Assembly: GCF_001866645.1 (NCBI RefSeq)
Contig: NZ_MLYP01000058.1
Span: 124,001 to 188,000, forward strand
DNA: 64,000 bases
Direction of reading: 5' to 3'
Source: Streptomyces colonosanans
GTDB lineage: Bacteria > Actinomycetota > Actinomycetes > Streptomycetales > Streptomycetaceae
How positions within the stretch are numbered: the stretch's first letter is position 1; every line of letters begins with the position of its first letter. A model generated the notes under the pieces. The model was given only the letters and a program-made list of their open reading frames with translations. It ran no database searches and was not told where the DNA came from. This document shows positions 42,101 to 49,531 of this stretch, one piece after another. A program made the position numbers and the translations under genes.

Positions 42101-43020
42101 CACCCCTCACGAGGCCGCCCCGACTCGCCCCCGGCGCCCGCGTCGCCGTCGTCGCGACCAGCGGGCCCGTACCCGAGGAGCGCCTCGCCGCCGGGCTCGA
42201 CATCCTGCGCGGCTGGGACCTGGACCCCGTCGTGGCGCCGCACGTCCTCGACCGGCACCCCGGCTTCCCCTACCTCGCGGGGCGTGACGCCGACCGGGCC
42301 GCCGACTTCCAGGCCGCCTGGTGTGACCCGGACGTGTCCGCGGTGCTGTGCGCCCGGGGCGGGTACGGCGCCCAGCGCATCGTGGACCTCCTCGACTGGG
42401 AAGCTCTGCGGGCCGCCGGGCCGAAGGTGCTGGTCGGCTTCAGCGACATCACCGCACTGCACGAGGCGTTCGCGGCCCGCCTCGGCCTGGTCACCCTGCA
42501 CGGGCCGATGGCGGCGGGCGTCGACTTCCTCAAGAGCACGCGGGCCCAGGAGCACCTGCGGGCGACGCTGTTCGCGCCGGAAACCGTCCGCGCCATCACC
42601 TCCTCGGGCGTCACGCTCGTCCCCGGCCGCGCCCGGGGCGTCACCCTCGGCGGCTGTTTGAGCCTGCTCGCGTCCGAACTCGGCACTCCGCACGCCCGGC
42701 CCGGCGCCCGGGGCGGGCTCCTGCTCATCGAGGACGTCGGAGAGGAGGCGTACCGGATCGACCGGATCCTCACCCAACTGCTGCGCTCCGGCTGGCTGGA
42801 CGGCGTCGCCGGGATCGCGCTCGGCTCGTGGAAGGGGTGCGGGCCCTACGAGCAGCTGCGTCCCGTCCTCATCGACCGGCTCGGCGGCCTGGGCGTGCCG
42901 GTCGTGGAGGAGTTCGGCTTCGGGCACGGGCAGGACGCGCTGACGATCCCGTTCGGGGTGGAGGGTGAACTGGACGCGGATGCGGGGACGTTGACCCTGG
43001 ACGTACCGGCGCTGGCGTGA
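42097..43020 (+). CDS. LD-carboxypeptidase (S66 family)
   Basis: 307 residues. It cuts the L-Lys/L-DAP to D-Ala bond in murein tetrapeptides. The Ser nucleophile lies in LVGFSDITALHEAF. Other conserved blocks are RGGYGAQRIVDLLDW, LHGPMAAGVDF, LIEDVGEEAYRIDRIL, and the His region EEFGFGHGQDALTIPFG. The GTG start overlaps the S9 stop (GTGA). The last codons (TLTLDVPALA) are encoded within a 20-bp sequence that recurs 6.2 kb downstream, marking the left edge of a probable insertion; the present 3' end may therefore be the copy brought by the insert. Confidence 0.92.
   Translation: MTPLTRPPRLAPGARVAVVATSGPVPEERLAAGLDILRGWDLDPVVAPHVLDRHPGFPYLAGRDADRAADFQAAWCDPDVSAVLCARGGYGAQRIVDLLDWEALRAAGPKVLVGFSDITALHEAFAARLGLVTLHGPMAAGVDFLKSTRAQEHLRATLFAPETVRAITSSGVTLVPGRARGVTLGGCLSLLASELGTPHARPGARGGLLLIEDVGEEAYRIDRILTQLLRSGWLDGVAGIALGSWKGCGPYEQLRPVLIDRLGGLGVPVVEEFGFGHGQDALTIPFGVEGELDADAGTLTLDVPALA
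42992..43011 (+). repeat. left copy of 20-bp direct repeat (putative attachment site)
   Basis: TGACCCTGGACGTACCGGCG at the 3' end of the LD-carboxypeptidase gene. The same 20 bases are at 49161-49180. After five differing bases both copies continue GTGACxTGGGC, so the stop codon is shared. Confidence 0.75.
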
Positions 43021-43185
43021 CCTGGGCAGATCGCCTGGATGGGAGGGGAGTGGCCCGGCCGCCTGTGCCGTCAGGGCGGCGGGTCGACCAGCCACCGCAG
43101 GAGCGCTGCACCGATCTGTCGGCGGGCTTGAGACAGCGTGCCCGCCGTCGGTGCAGTGACCGGCAGCCGGCCTTCCCACCGTCGC

Positions 43186-43527
43186 TCACCAATCCCGAGT
43201 GGCGATCAGCTTCTCGACGTCCGCGTCCGTGAACCCGTAGGCCGACGCGACAAACCAGAAGTCCTCGGCGATCTCCTCGCGCGCAACCGTCTCGATCTCA
43301 CTCCCGGCTGCCTCGAACTCTGCCTCCAGACGGTTGAACTCCTCCGTCGAGGCCTGGGTGAGTGCATACAGGGCCGCCAGATCCGACGGCTGTTCAGCCT
43401 CAATCCGCTCGCACAGCCGCAGCAGGATCACCCTGCCCTTGTCGACGACGTGATCCGGGAAGTACGAGTCCGCGTAGAGCTGCCGCAGAAACGCACGTCC
43501 TGCTATTTGTTGGTTTGTGATCGGCAT
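43186..43527 (-). CDS. DUF5713 family protein
   Basis: 113 residues, mostly helical and acidic: MPITNQQIAGRAFLRQLYAD, YFPDHVVDKGRVILLRLCER, ETVAREEIAEDFWFVASAYG. The pattern matches DUF5713, a small cytoplasmic family of unknown function found across actinobacteria. A GGGGAGG box 4 nt from the ATG fixes the start. First gene inside the putative island and divergent from the XRE regulator. Confidence 0.75.
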   Translation of the reverse strand: MPITNQQIAGRAFLRQLYADSYFPDHVVDKGRVILLRLCERIEAEQPSDLAALYALTQASTEEFNRLEAEFEAAGSEIETVAREEIAEDFWFVASAYGFTDADVEKLIATRDW

Positions 43528-43785
43528 GGTGCCTCCCCATCCCCGTAGACGAACCGAGGTGCCGATCATGCAGCACACCACTGACAACGACACGCCGCCC
43601 GTGTGTGCCAGATGGGTCGTAACCGGTAGTTTCGCAAGCGGCCCTGGGCGACACTGTGGCGGGCGCCGTGTCGACGAGCTTTGCTGGGGCAACCGAAGGC
43701 ATCCGCTCCGCTGTATCGCGTATCCACGCAGCTACAACCTGGCCGCAGTACCGTGGACAGATACCTACCTTCTGGCGGGGTACAT

Positions 43786-44991
43786 ATGAACACCAGCATT
43801 GGCGACCGTATTCGTGGCCTGCGCGAATTCCGCGACCTCACCCAAGAAGAACTTGCCGACCGCGCAGGCGTCCACGTCGACACCATCCGCAAACTGGAGC
43901 AGGGCGTCCGACAGTCCGCGCGTATCAACACCCTGCGCGCCCTAGCACGCGCCCTCGATGTGCAACTTGAACGCCTCGTAGGGCAGCCCACTGTGATGCA
44001 GCAACTCACCGACGACGGTGGACTACTCGCCCTGCGTGACGCCATCCAGAACATCGACTCCCTCCCTGGCGTACCTGCCGATGAAAATCTGGAAGAGCCG
44101 CCCCGCGAACAGGTTTGGGTGGACGACGTGCGTGACGCGACATCCAAGTACTGGCACGGCGAGTACTCCGAACTCGCCGGAACGCTGCCCTTGCTGTTGC
44201 GCGACGGACGCGCGGTCGCCCGTGAGACCCCGACAGAGCGTGTGTGGCGGCAACTTGCGCTCGCCTATCAGCTTGCCGCCTGTCTTGCTGCGCAGGCCGG
44301 ACACCCGGACTGGGCCTACACGGCCGTCGAGAAGCAACTCGCAGCCGCCGCACGCTCCTCCGACCCCCTCATGGAGGGTATGGGGGTCAGCACATTGTCG
44401 TGGTTACTGCTGCGGCAGGGCCGGTGGGAGGAAGCGCAGGACATCGCTGAGCGTAAGGCGGAAGTACTGGAGCCGTCCTTCATGAAGGGAACCCCTGCGC
44501 AGCTTGCGGTGTACGGCAATCTGTTGCTTGCCGCTGCCGCCCCAGCGGCCCGACGGGACGATCACGACCAGGCTATGGCGTTGCTCTCCGTGGCGGAGGC
44601 CGCAGCGGTTCGCTCGGGCCGCGTCAAGGCCTACGGCACGGCGTTCAGCGTCGTCGATGTCCGCACCCAGAAGGTGAACATTGCGCTCGCCGGGAGCGAG
44701 ACGCGTCCTGCTGATGCGCTGCGGTTCGCCGATGACGTGAACTTGGATGAGATCTCCCGGCCGGTGCATTGTTCCGCATACCGGGTGGATGTCTCGCAGG
44801 CCCAGTATCAGACCGGCGACAGCGAAGGGGCACTGGCGACGCTGCTTGAGGTAGAGAAGGTCCAGCCGGAATGGATCCGCTTCCAGGCTCTGGCCGCGGC
44901 CACAGTTCGGGAGATGCTTGAGACGGAGCGTCGTCGCAATACCCCGCTGCGGTCCTTGGCGGCGCGTCTGGGCGTGGACCCGACCTTGTGA
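43786..44991 (+). CDS. XRE-family regulator with TPR-like C-terminal domain
   Basis: 401 residues. Residues ~5-60 are a Cro/CI-type HTH: GDRIRGLREFRDLTQEELAD followed by AGVHVDTIRKLEQG. The rest is helical pairs resembling tetratricopeptide repeats (ERVWRQLALAYQLAACLAAQ, LSWLLLRQGRWEEAQDIAER, AQYQTGDSEGALATLLEVEK). That architecture occurs in regulators that bind small peptides or partner proteins. Codon choice is less GC-extreme than in the flanking genes. It is divergent from the DUF5713 gene and heads a row of small plus-strand genes. Confidence 0.85.
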   Translation: MNTSIGDRIRGLREFRDLTQEELADRAGVHVDTIRKLEQGVRQSARINTLRALARALDVQLERLVGQPTVMQQLTDDGGLLALRDAIQNIDSLPGVPADENLEEPPREQVWVDDVRDATSKYWHGEYSELAGTLPLLLRDGRAVARETPTERVWRQLALAYQLAACLAAQAGHPDWAYTAVEKQLAAAARSSDPLMEGMGVSTLSWLLLRQGRWEEAQDIAERKAEVLEPSFMKGTPAQLAVYGNLLLAAAAPAARRDDHDQAMALLSVAEAAAVRSGRVKAYGTAFSVVDVRTQKVNIALAGSETRPADALRFADDVNLDEISRPVHCSAYRVDVSQAQYQTGDSEGALATLLEVEKVQPEWIRFQALAAATVREMLETERRRNTPLRSLAARLGVDPTL

Positions 44992-45163
44992 ACGGGTAGG
45001 ACAGCACGTCCTACCGGCAAGAGAATTGGCTGGGCGACTGGTGCCTTGAGTCGCTGGGCTGTAATGGCGCGCGCTCGTAGCGTCATCACCACAGGGCGGC
45101 GCTGCCCCTGCACCCCGCCAGGGGTCGGGTCGGCGCCGCAGCCCCTAGCCCAAGGAGCGAGAC

Positions 45164-45832
45164 GTGAGCGCGTCGGCTGCGAGCAGCCCGCCGCTCGACG
45201 TGCCTCGTGGAAGTGGAGGCCGACGAGTGAACAGCACCGAAGAACGGCGCGCATGTGATGGCGTCGAGCAGATGACGCGGCGTGAGAGCGTGAACGGCAT
45301 GCATACGAGTCAGGAACCGCTCCTGACCTCCGGAGCCGAACGTGATCTCGCCGTAGAGCACTGGCTTCTGTCGGCGACGGCAGACAACGACCGAGCTCGC
45401 GCCGAGTGGAAGGAGTCCGGAGTCGCCCTCTTGCGGTGCGGAACGCTGTTCGGCGCGGTCCGTACCTCCGGTGTGGTGGTGCGCGCTGCGGCCGGGACGG
45501 ACCGCCCTCGGGAGGTCGACGCCTATCTCGCGCAGGTGCTCGCTGGGCCGGTGTTCTCCGACCGTGTCATCGACTGCTACTACGTGCTCGTACCGCCGAG
45601 CGCAGGCACGCGGGAGGCGTGGGCCGCCACCCACGAGGACGCCGAGTACTTGGGGCGTGGCCACTATCTCGGCGTCCCGAAGGTGACGGCAAAGACTCCC
45701 CAGCAGGGCCGCTCCTATTGGTGCGCGCCGATGGACAGCGCGGGGGTTCTCGCCTCGCCGGAAGCCGTGTCCCAATTCCTCGCCTTCGGCAGGTACCAGA
45801 TGGCGTGCGACGCGACGTATGCCATTGAGTAA
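45164..45832 (+). CDS. conserved hypothetical protein, XRE-associated
   Basis: 222 residues. The first ~55 are poorly ordered. The remainder has a recognisable conserved layout without known function: ALLRCGTLFGAVRTSGVVV, AYLAQVLAGPVFSDRVIDCY, YVLVPPSAG, YLGRGHYLGVPKV and RSYWCAPMDSAG. I recall related proteins next to XRE regulators in other Streptomyces. GGAG is 6 nt before the GTG start. No signal peptide or membrane segment; cytoplasmic. Confidence 0.65.
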   Translation: MSASAASSPPLDVPRGSGGRRVNSTEERRACDGVEQMTRRESVNGMHTSQEPLLTSGAERDLAVEHWLLSATADNDRARAEWKESGVALLRCGTLFGAVRTSGVVVRAAAGTDRPREVDAYLAQVLAGPVFSDRVIDCYYVLVPPSAGTREAWAATHEDAEYLGRGHYLGVPKVTAKTPQQGRSYWCAPMDSAGVLASPEAVSQFLAFGRYQMACDATYAIE

Positions 45833-45887
45833 CAAGGGCGCCCCTCTGGACGCGGGGAGGGGTGTGCGTCGTGGAGGCCGGGCTGTA

Positions 45888-46004
45888 GTGAGCCAACGTG
45901 CCGCCCAAATCCTGTACGTAGCTGTGCTCGTCACATTGATCGTGAGCGTCAGCAGGAGTTGCCCCTCGCACGCTCCAACCCTGCGGGTATGCGCCGAGAC
46001 CTGA
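45888..46004 (+). CDS. candidate 38-residue membrane or secreted peptide
   Basis: GTG start with GGAGG 10 nt upstream. The short chain has a basic N-terminus, one hydrophobic segment (AAQILYVAVLVTLIVSVSRS) and a 14-residue tail with two Cys (CPSHAPTLRVCAET). It could be an anchored micropeptide or a precursor of an exported peptide. It lies between the two XRE-associated genes. Coding status rests on the ribosome site and composition only; the rest of the 347-nt gap shows nothing. Confidence 0.3.
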   Translation: MSQRAAQILYVAVLVTLIVSVSRSCPSHAPTLRVCAET

Positions 46005-46179
46005 GGTAGGGCGTTGGTGCCATTCCCCCGAGACACACGCCTGGCCGGGGTGGGGTCACGGTTCCGGCTGACCACCTTGTGGAGGGGCAAGCAGCCGCAA
46101 CCTGTCAGCGACCGGGGAGAACAACACGCCGGTCGGTGTCGGACCCCGGCGGCTATTGACTTTCCGTGGAGGAATCCTG

Positions 46180-46377
46180 ATGTCGAACACGATGAGCGGA
46201 CCCGTTCACCTCGGTCTGCCGCCGGAGTGGCCGCAACCCGTACGAGGCTGCCGCGTGTGCGCGGCGCTGGCCAAGCAGCGCGCGGAGGCCGCAGGCGCTG
46301 GGGACCAGTCGAAGGTCTCGGACTGCAACGTGGAGATCAGCCGTCACATGGAGCCGCATCCGAGAAGACGACGGTGA
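46180..46377 (+). CDS. small conserved CxxC protein, XRE-associated
   Basis: 65 residues. Core: LPPEWPQPVRGCRVCAALAK, then a helix and VSDCNVEISRHMEPHPRRRR, a basic tail. The Cys pair could bind metal. GGAGG lies 7 nt before the ATG. I recall similar small proteins beside XRE regulators in Streptomyces; function unknown. The next gene's frame starts directly after its stop. Confidence 0.6.
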   Translation: MSNTMSGPVHLGLPPEWPQPVRGCRVCAALAKQRAEAAGAGDQSKVSDCNVEISRHMEPHPRRRR

Positions 46378-46458
46378 GTGGAGCTGCCCTGTGGTGCTGC
46401 GGGCAGGTCTCGAAAGGCTGCTCTTGTCGCGAAGGTGTCCAAGCGGCAAAGTGAGGCC

Positions 46459-47007
46459 GTGATCATTCCCTTCTTACGTGACGACACACAGGGCTCGCTG
46501 ACGGTGACGGTGGAGCGCGTGGACGATCCCATCGCGATCGGCAAGCACCCCTCAGCCCAGGGCTTCCCGAGCTGCACCGCTGTGGTGGACTACCCGGAAA
46601 AGGGATATCGGGCCCTCTTCGGTTGGGTCCAGCTGGTGCGTTCGACGGACAACACCTCCGCTGGGGCCGCCTTCGACATGGACCCGTTCTACCTCTTCGA
46701 GGATGCGCCGTCGCCATACGCGTTCTTCGGCGTCAAACCCACCTTGTTCGACGCGCCGTCCCGGGCCGGGCGAGAGCCGCTCATCTGGACGGCCCACAGC
46801 TACTTGGCGTGGACACCGATGGATGGCACCGAACGGCGAGTCCTTCCGCTGACTGGCTTCTCCTGGGGGTTCGACATCGGCTCGGACAGTCGCATCGCAT
46901 TGCAACCCGTACAGACGTTGACTTCTATGGACTGGGATGCGCACCTGCCCTATCTCGGCACCTCATACCCAGGCTGGGTGTTCGATGAGTGGCAACCTGA
47001 GCAGTGA
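46459..47007 (+). CDS. hypothetical protein
   Basis: 182 residues from GTG (VIIPFLRDDTQ). Beta-rich and soluble, with FPSCTAVVDYPEKGYRALFG, FDMDPFYLFEDAPSPYAFFG, GFSWGFDI and AHLPYLGTSYPGWVFDEW. I do not recognise a named family, though the sequence looks well conserved. The frame is open back to a GTG at 46378 that abuts the previous stop; the extra residues look poor, so the later start is preferred. No catalytic motif. Confidence 0.6.
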   Translation: MIIPFLRDDTQGSLTVTVERVDDPIAIGKHPSAQGFPSCTAVVDYPEKGYRALFGWVQLVRSTDNTSAGAAFDMDPFYLFEDAPSPYAFFGVKPTLFDAPSRAGREPLIWTAHSYLAWTPMDGTERRVLPLTGFSWGFDIGSDSRIALQPVQTLTSMDWDAHLPYLGTSYPGWVFDEWQPEQ

Positions 47008-47097
47008 GCCCTGTCAGTCGCCTGCTCCTTGACCACGCCCATCAGGGGGCGCAGATGCGGGATGTCTTGTCCGGGCTTGGGTGCCACGCTTTGAGAC

Positions 47098-47256
47098 ATG
47101 ACACCGGCCTATGTGCCGATCACGAACCACTGTCTGGTCGACGAACCACGCAGTGAGCCGCCCCGGTTGCTCGCGGACCGTGCTGCGCCAACGCTCCATG
47201 AGTGGTACGCGCAAGGCTTCCCCCGAGCGTCAATCGTTGTCATGCTCCAACCGTGA
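47098..47256 (+). CDS. short ORF overlapping the next gene (52 residues)
   Basis: ATG start, sequence MTPAYVPITNHCLVDEPRSE to a tail SIVVMLQP. Its TGA overlaps the GTG of the following membrane protein gene (GTGA), the arrangement of coupled genes. Composition is protein-like, but the ribosome site is weak. It may be a real small gene, a leader peptide, or the front of a truncated gene. Confidence 0.4.
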   Translation: MTPAYVPITNHCLVDEPRSEPPRLLADRAAPTLHEWYAQGFPRASIVVMLQP

Positions 47257-47795
47257 CCGAGAACACCTCCCCCGTTTACCAGGCGCGGTACGGCTGGGAC
47301 CGCAGGACCACTGGAGTCGTTGCGGCCAGTGCCTTCTTCACCGCGATCCTGTTGCTCCCGGACGTGCCGCTGGTCGGGCGGATCCTGGGCCTGCCGCTGT
47401 TCGGCGGGGGCGGGCTGTTCATGGCGTACATGGCGATGAGTCGCAAGGTCGCGTTCCGGGTGGACGAGACCGGTGTACTCCTTGGTGGAAACCCCGCTCG
47501 GTACAGGGCCACCACCGTCCACGTGCCCTGGGACGACATCACAGGCTTCGTGCTCTGGCGCCAGGTCACGGGCAGCGCCAGCCTGTCCTATGTGGGGCTC
47601 GTCCGGCGAGAGGGCGCTCCGGCACTGCCCGGGGACGGCCCGAAGTCCCGAGCCGTCGTGAGACGCCTCGTTTCGGTACCCGAAGACGTAGCGTTCGCTT
47701 CCCGGGCGGTGACCGGGTGGCGTTTGGACAAGGAGCGGCTGGTCACCGCCATCGCCCACTTCGCGCCCGGTGTCCCCGTGCGTGACCGTCTTTAG
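47253..47795 (+). CDS. membrane protein with PH-like domain
   Basis: 180 residues. Two close hydrophobic segments (VVAASAFFTAILLLPDVPLV; GLPLFGGGGLFMAYMAM) are followed by a cytoplasmic beta domain (KVAFRVDETGVLLGGNPARY, HVPWDDITGFVLWRQ) resembling the bacterial PH-like fold of small Streptomyces membrane proteins. Function unknown. GTG start overlapping the stop of the short upstream ORF. Confidence 0.65.
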   Translation: MTENTSPVYQARYGWDRRTTGVVAASAFFTAILLLPDVPLVGRILGLPLFGGGGLFMAYMAMSRKVAFRVDETGVLLGGNPARYRATTVHVPWDDITGFVLWRQVTGSASLSYVGLVRREGAPALPGDGPKSRAVVRRLVSVPEDVAFASRAVTGWRLDKERLVTAIAHFAPGVPVRDRL

Positions 47796-47893
47796 CCGAA
47801 GTACACCCTGCACGCACGCCGTTGTGTATCGACGATCGAATTCGTCGCTCGAGGCGGGGCCCGGAAGGTTCAGGAGGCCTCCGTCACTGCGGG

Positions 47894-48085
47894 TCAGGGC
47901 CCTGGGAACATGTAGTCGGTCTTGATCCGGCCGTCTTCGTCGAGCATGAGGATGTCCGATCCACCCGCCATCACATCTCCGTCGGCGGTTGACACCACAT
48001 CCCAGTCGAGCTTGAAGGTGACGGTGGTCTGTTCGGGCAGAGGAGAGAGCAAGGAGCATGTCGTGGCCGGCTCATCGCCCAGCAC
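47894..48085 (-). pseudogene. SnoaL/NTF2-like protein, C-terminal remnant
   Basis: The minus-strand sequence TVTFKLDWDVVSTADGDVMA, then LDEDGRIKTDYMFPGP, matches the end of SnoaL-like (nuclear transport factor 2 fold) proteins. Only about 60 residues remain of a usual ~120, and the α/β hydrolase gene ends just upstream at 48100. The front has probably been lost in a rearrangement. It takes up most of the 47796-48099 gap. Confidence 0.5.
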
Positions 48086-48099
48086 CGCCCCCGACCGTT

Positions 48100-48969
48100 T
48101 CAGCTGATCACACGGCCGAGGAAGTCACGGATGTGCTGGGTGATGACGTCGAAATGGCTCTCCAGGGCGAAGTGCCCGGACTCGACCAGGTGGACCTCGG
48201 CCTCAGGCAGGTCCCGCTGGAAGGCGCGGGCACCGTCGGGACCGAAGATCTCGTCGTTCGCTCCCCAAACGGCCAGCAGCGGAACCCGGGACTCGCGGAA
48301 ATACTGGTGGACGGCCGGGTAGAGGTCCACGTTGGTGGGGTAGTCGCGGAAGAGCTTGAGCTGGATCTCGTCGTTGCCGGGCCGGTCGAGCAGCGCCTGG
48401 TCGTGGACCCAGTTGTCGGGGCTGACGAGGGTGGGATCGGCTACGCCGTTGAGGTACTGCCAGCGGGTGACCTCCGCGGTCAGCGCCCTGCGCACCGGTG
48501 CCTCGGTCTCTGGACCGGGTGTCCGGGCGTAGGCGAACAAGCCCTCCCAGAAGGGCTTGACGAAGCCGTCGGTGTAGGCGTTCCCGTTCTGTGTGACGAT
48601 CGCTGTGACGCGCTGCGGGTCCCGGAGCGCGAGCCGCCATCCGATGGGTGCGCCGTAGTCGTGCACGTACATGGCGAATCGGTCGACGCCCAGGTGGTCG
48701 AGGAGCTCCGAGGTGATCTCGGTGAGGGCATTGAAGGTGTAGGGGAACTCGTCCAGGCCCGGCATTGCCGACTGGCCGAAGCCGATGTGGTCCGGTGCGA
48801 TGACCCGGTAGTGGTCCGAGAGTGCCGGGATCAGGTGCCGGAACATGTGCGAGCTGGTCGGGAAGCCGTGCAGCAGGACCACTGCGGGCGCCCGCGGGTT
48901 GCCGGCCTCCCGGTAGAACACCTCCAGGTCATCAAGGACGGCGGTGCGGTGGTGCACGGCGTATGCCAT
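48100..48969 (-). CDS. alpha/beta hydrolase, Asp-nucleophile type (epoxide hydrolase/haloalkane dehalogenase-like)
   Basis: 289 residues. Oxyanion HGFPTSSHMFRHLIP; nucleophile elbow MYVHDYGAPIGWRLAL, with Asp rather than Ser in the H-D-x-G-x-P pattern of epoxide hydrolases and dehalogenases; acid in VWGANDEIFGPDG; His in LVESGHFALESH. The cap domain includes WEGLFAYARTPG. No signal peptide. It stands alone on the minus strand at the right end of the putative island, beside a broken SnoaL-like gene. Substrate unknown. Confidence 0.88.
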   Translation of the reverse strand: MAYAVHHRTAVLDDLEVFYREAGNPRAPAVVLLHGFPTSSHMFRHLIPALSDHYRVIAPDHIGFGQSAMPGLDEFPYTFNALTEITSELLDHLGVDRFAMYVHDYGAPIGWRLALRDPQRVTAIVTQNGNAYTDGFVKPFWEGLFAYARTPGPETEAPVRRALTAEVTRWQYLNGVADPTLVSPDNWVHDQALLDRPGNDEIQLKLFRDYPTNVDLYPAVHQYFRESRVPLLAVWGANDEIFGPDGARAFQRDLPEAEVHLVESGHFALESHFDVITQHIRDFLGRVIS

Positions 48970-49160
48970 CACTCCAGCCCCTTCATTCAGCACGACACGA
49001 AGGTCGAAGCCCGACGTCAACGGCGAAGGCGGAGCCGTCCTGCGCACGGTCGACACCATCATCGATCAGCGCCGCGAGACGCGCGACTTTGCCGACGCGG
49101 GCCAACTGGCTTGGTCGGTATGGCGCTCGTGGTCCGGATCGAACCCCCGACGCGGAACAG

Positions 49161-49180
49161 TGACCCTGGACGTACCGGCG
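49161..49180 (+). repeat. right copy of 20-bp direct repeat (putative attachment site)
   Basis: Identical to 42992-43011. Read in the same frame it still encodes VTLDVPA followed by SE and a stop, so it looks like a displaced 3' end of the LD-carboxypeptidase gene. Upstream (48970-49160) lies sequence I cannot assign. Confidence 0.75.
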
Positions 49181-49255
49181 TCAGAGTGACGTGGGCTCAC
49201 CCGTTCGGCCCCCGTCTGTCGGGCGGCGGAGCCGGTGGCCGTCCATGCTGGTCGT

Positions 49256-49507
49256 ATGAGACCGAAGACGTCCTGGACGGACGGGACGAGCGGCGGGGCG
49301 CACCAGGGCCGGCAGTGGGTGACGCCGCGCAGGGTCGTCGGCCTGGTCCTGGCCGCGCTCGTGCTGGTTTTCATCTTCCAGAACACCCAGCACACCCGGA
49401 TCCAGCTGCTGGTCGCGTGGGTCACGATGCCGCTGTGGCTGGCGCTGCTGGGCACGTGGGTGATCGGGGCGTTGTGCGGGGCGCTGGTGATGAGTCGGCG
49501 CGGCTGA
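49256..49507 (+). CDS. small membrane protein, LapA/DUF1049-like
   Basis: 83 residues with two hydrophobic segments (VVGLVLAALVLVFIFQNTQH and MPLWLALLGTWVIGALCGAL). The FxFQNTQ motif after helix 1 is typical of the LapA/DUF1049 family of lipopolysaccharide-assembly-like inner membrane proteins, which in actinobacteria have unknown roles. Short cytoplasmic ends. Followed 24 nt later by a GNAT gene on the same strand. Confidence 0.75.
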   Translation: MRPKTSWTDGTSGGAHQGRQWVTPRRVVGLVLAALVLVFIFQNTQHTRIQLLVAWVTMPLWLALLGTWVIGALCGALVMSRRG

Positions 49508-49531
49508 CCCCGGTTCGCGTACCGTGTCGGT

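Larger units (their letters stand above)
42992..49180. other. putative inserted accessory island
   Basis: A 6.2-kb segment between direct copies of the LD-carboxypeptidase 3' end. Inside are small orphan genes, an XRE/TPR regulator, a lone hydrolase and broken genes. Codon use is less extreme than in the flanks. Outside, the peptidase operon and the small membrane/GNAT pair look like ordinary chromosome. No integrase, transposase or relaxase was found, so the element would be decayed or mobilised in trans. Confidence 0.5.

Noticed and set aside
49120..49160. Possible tRNA fragment (GGATCGAACCCCCGAC) at the right edge of the island
   Set aside because: The T-stem does not pair and no acceptor or anticodon arm can be built on either strand, so a tRNA attachment site is not supported.
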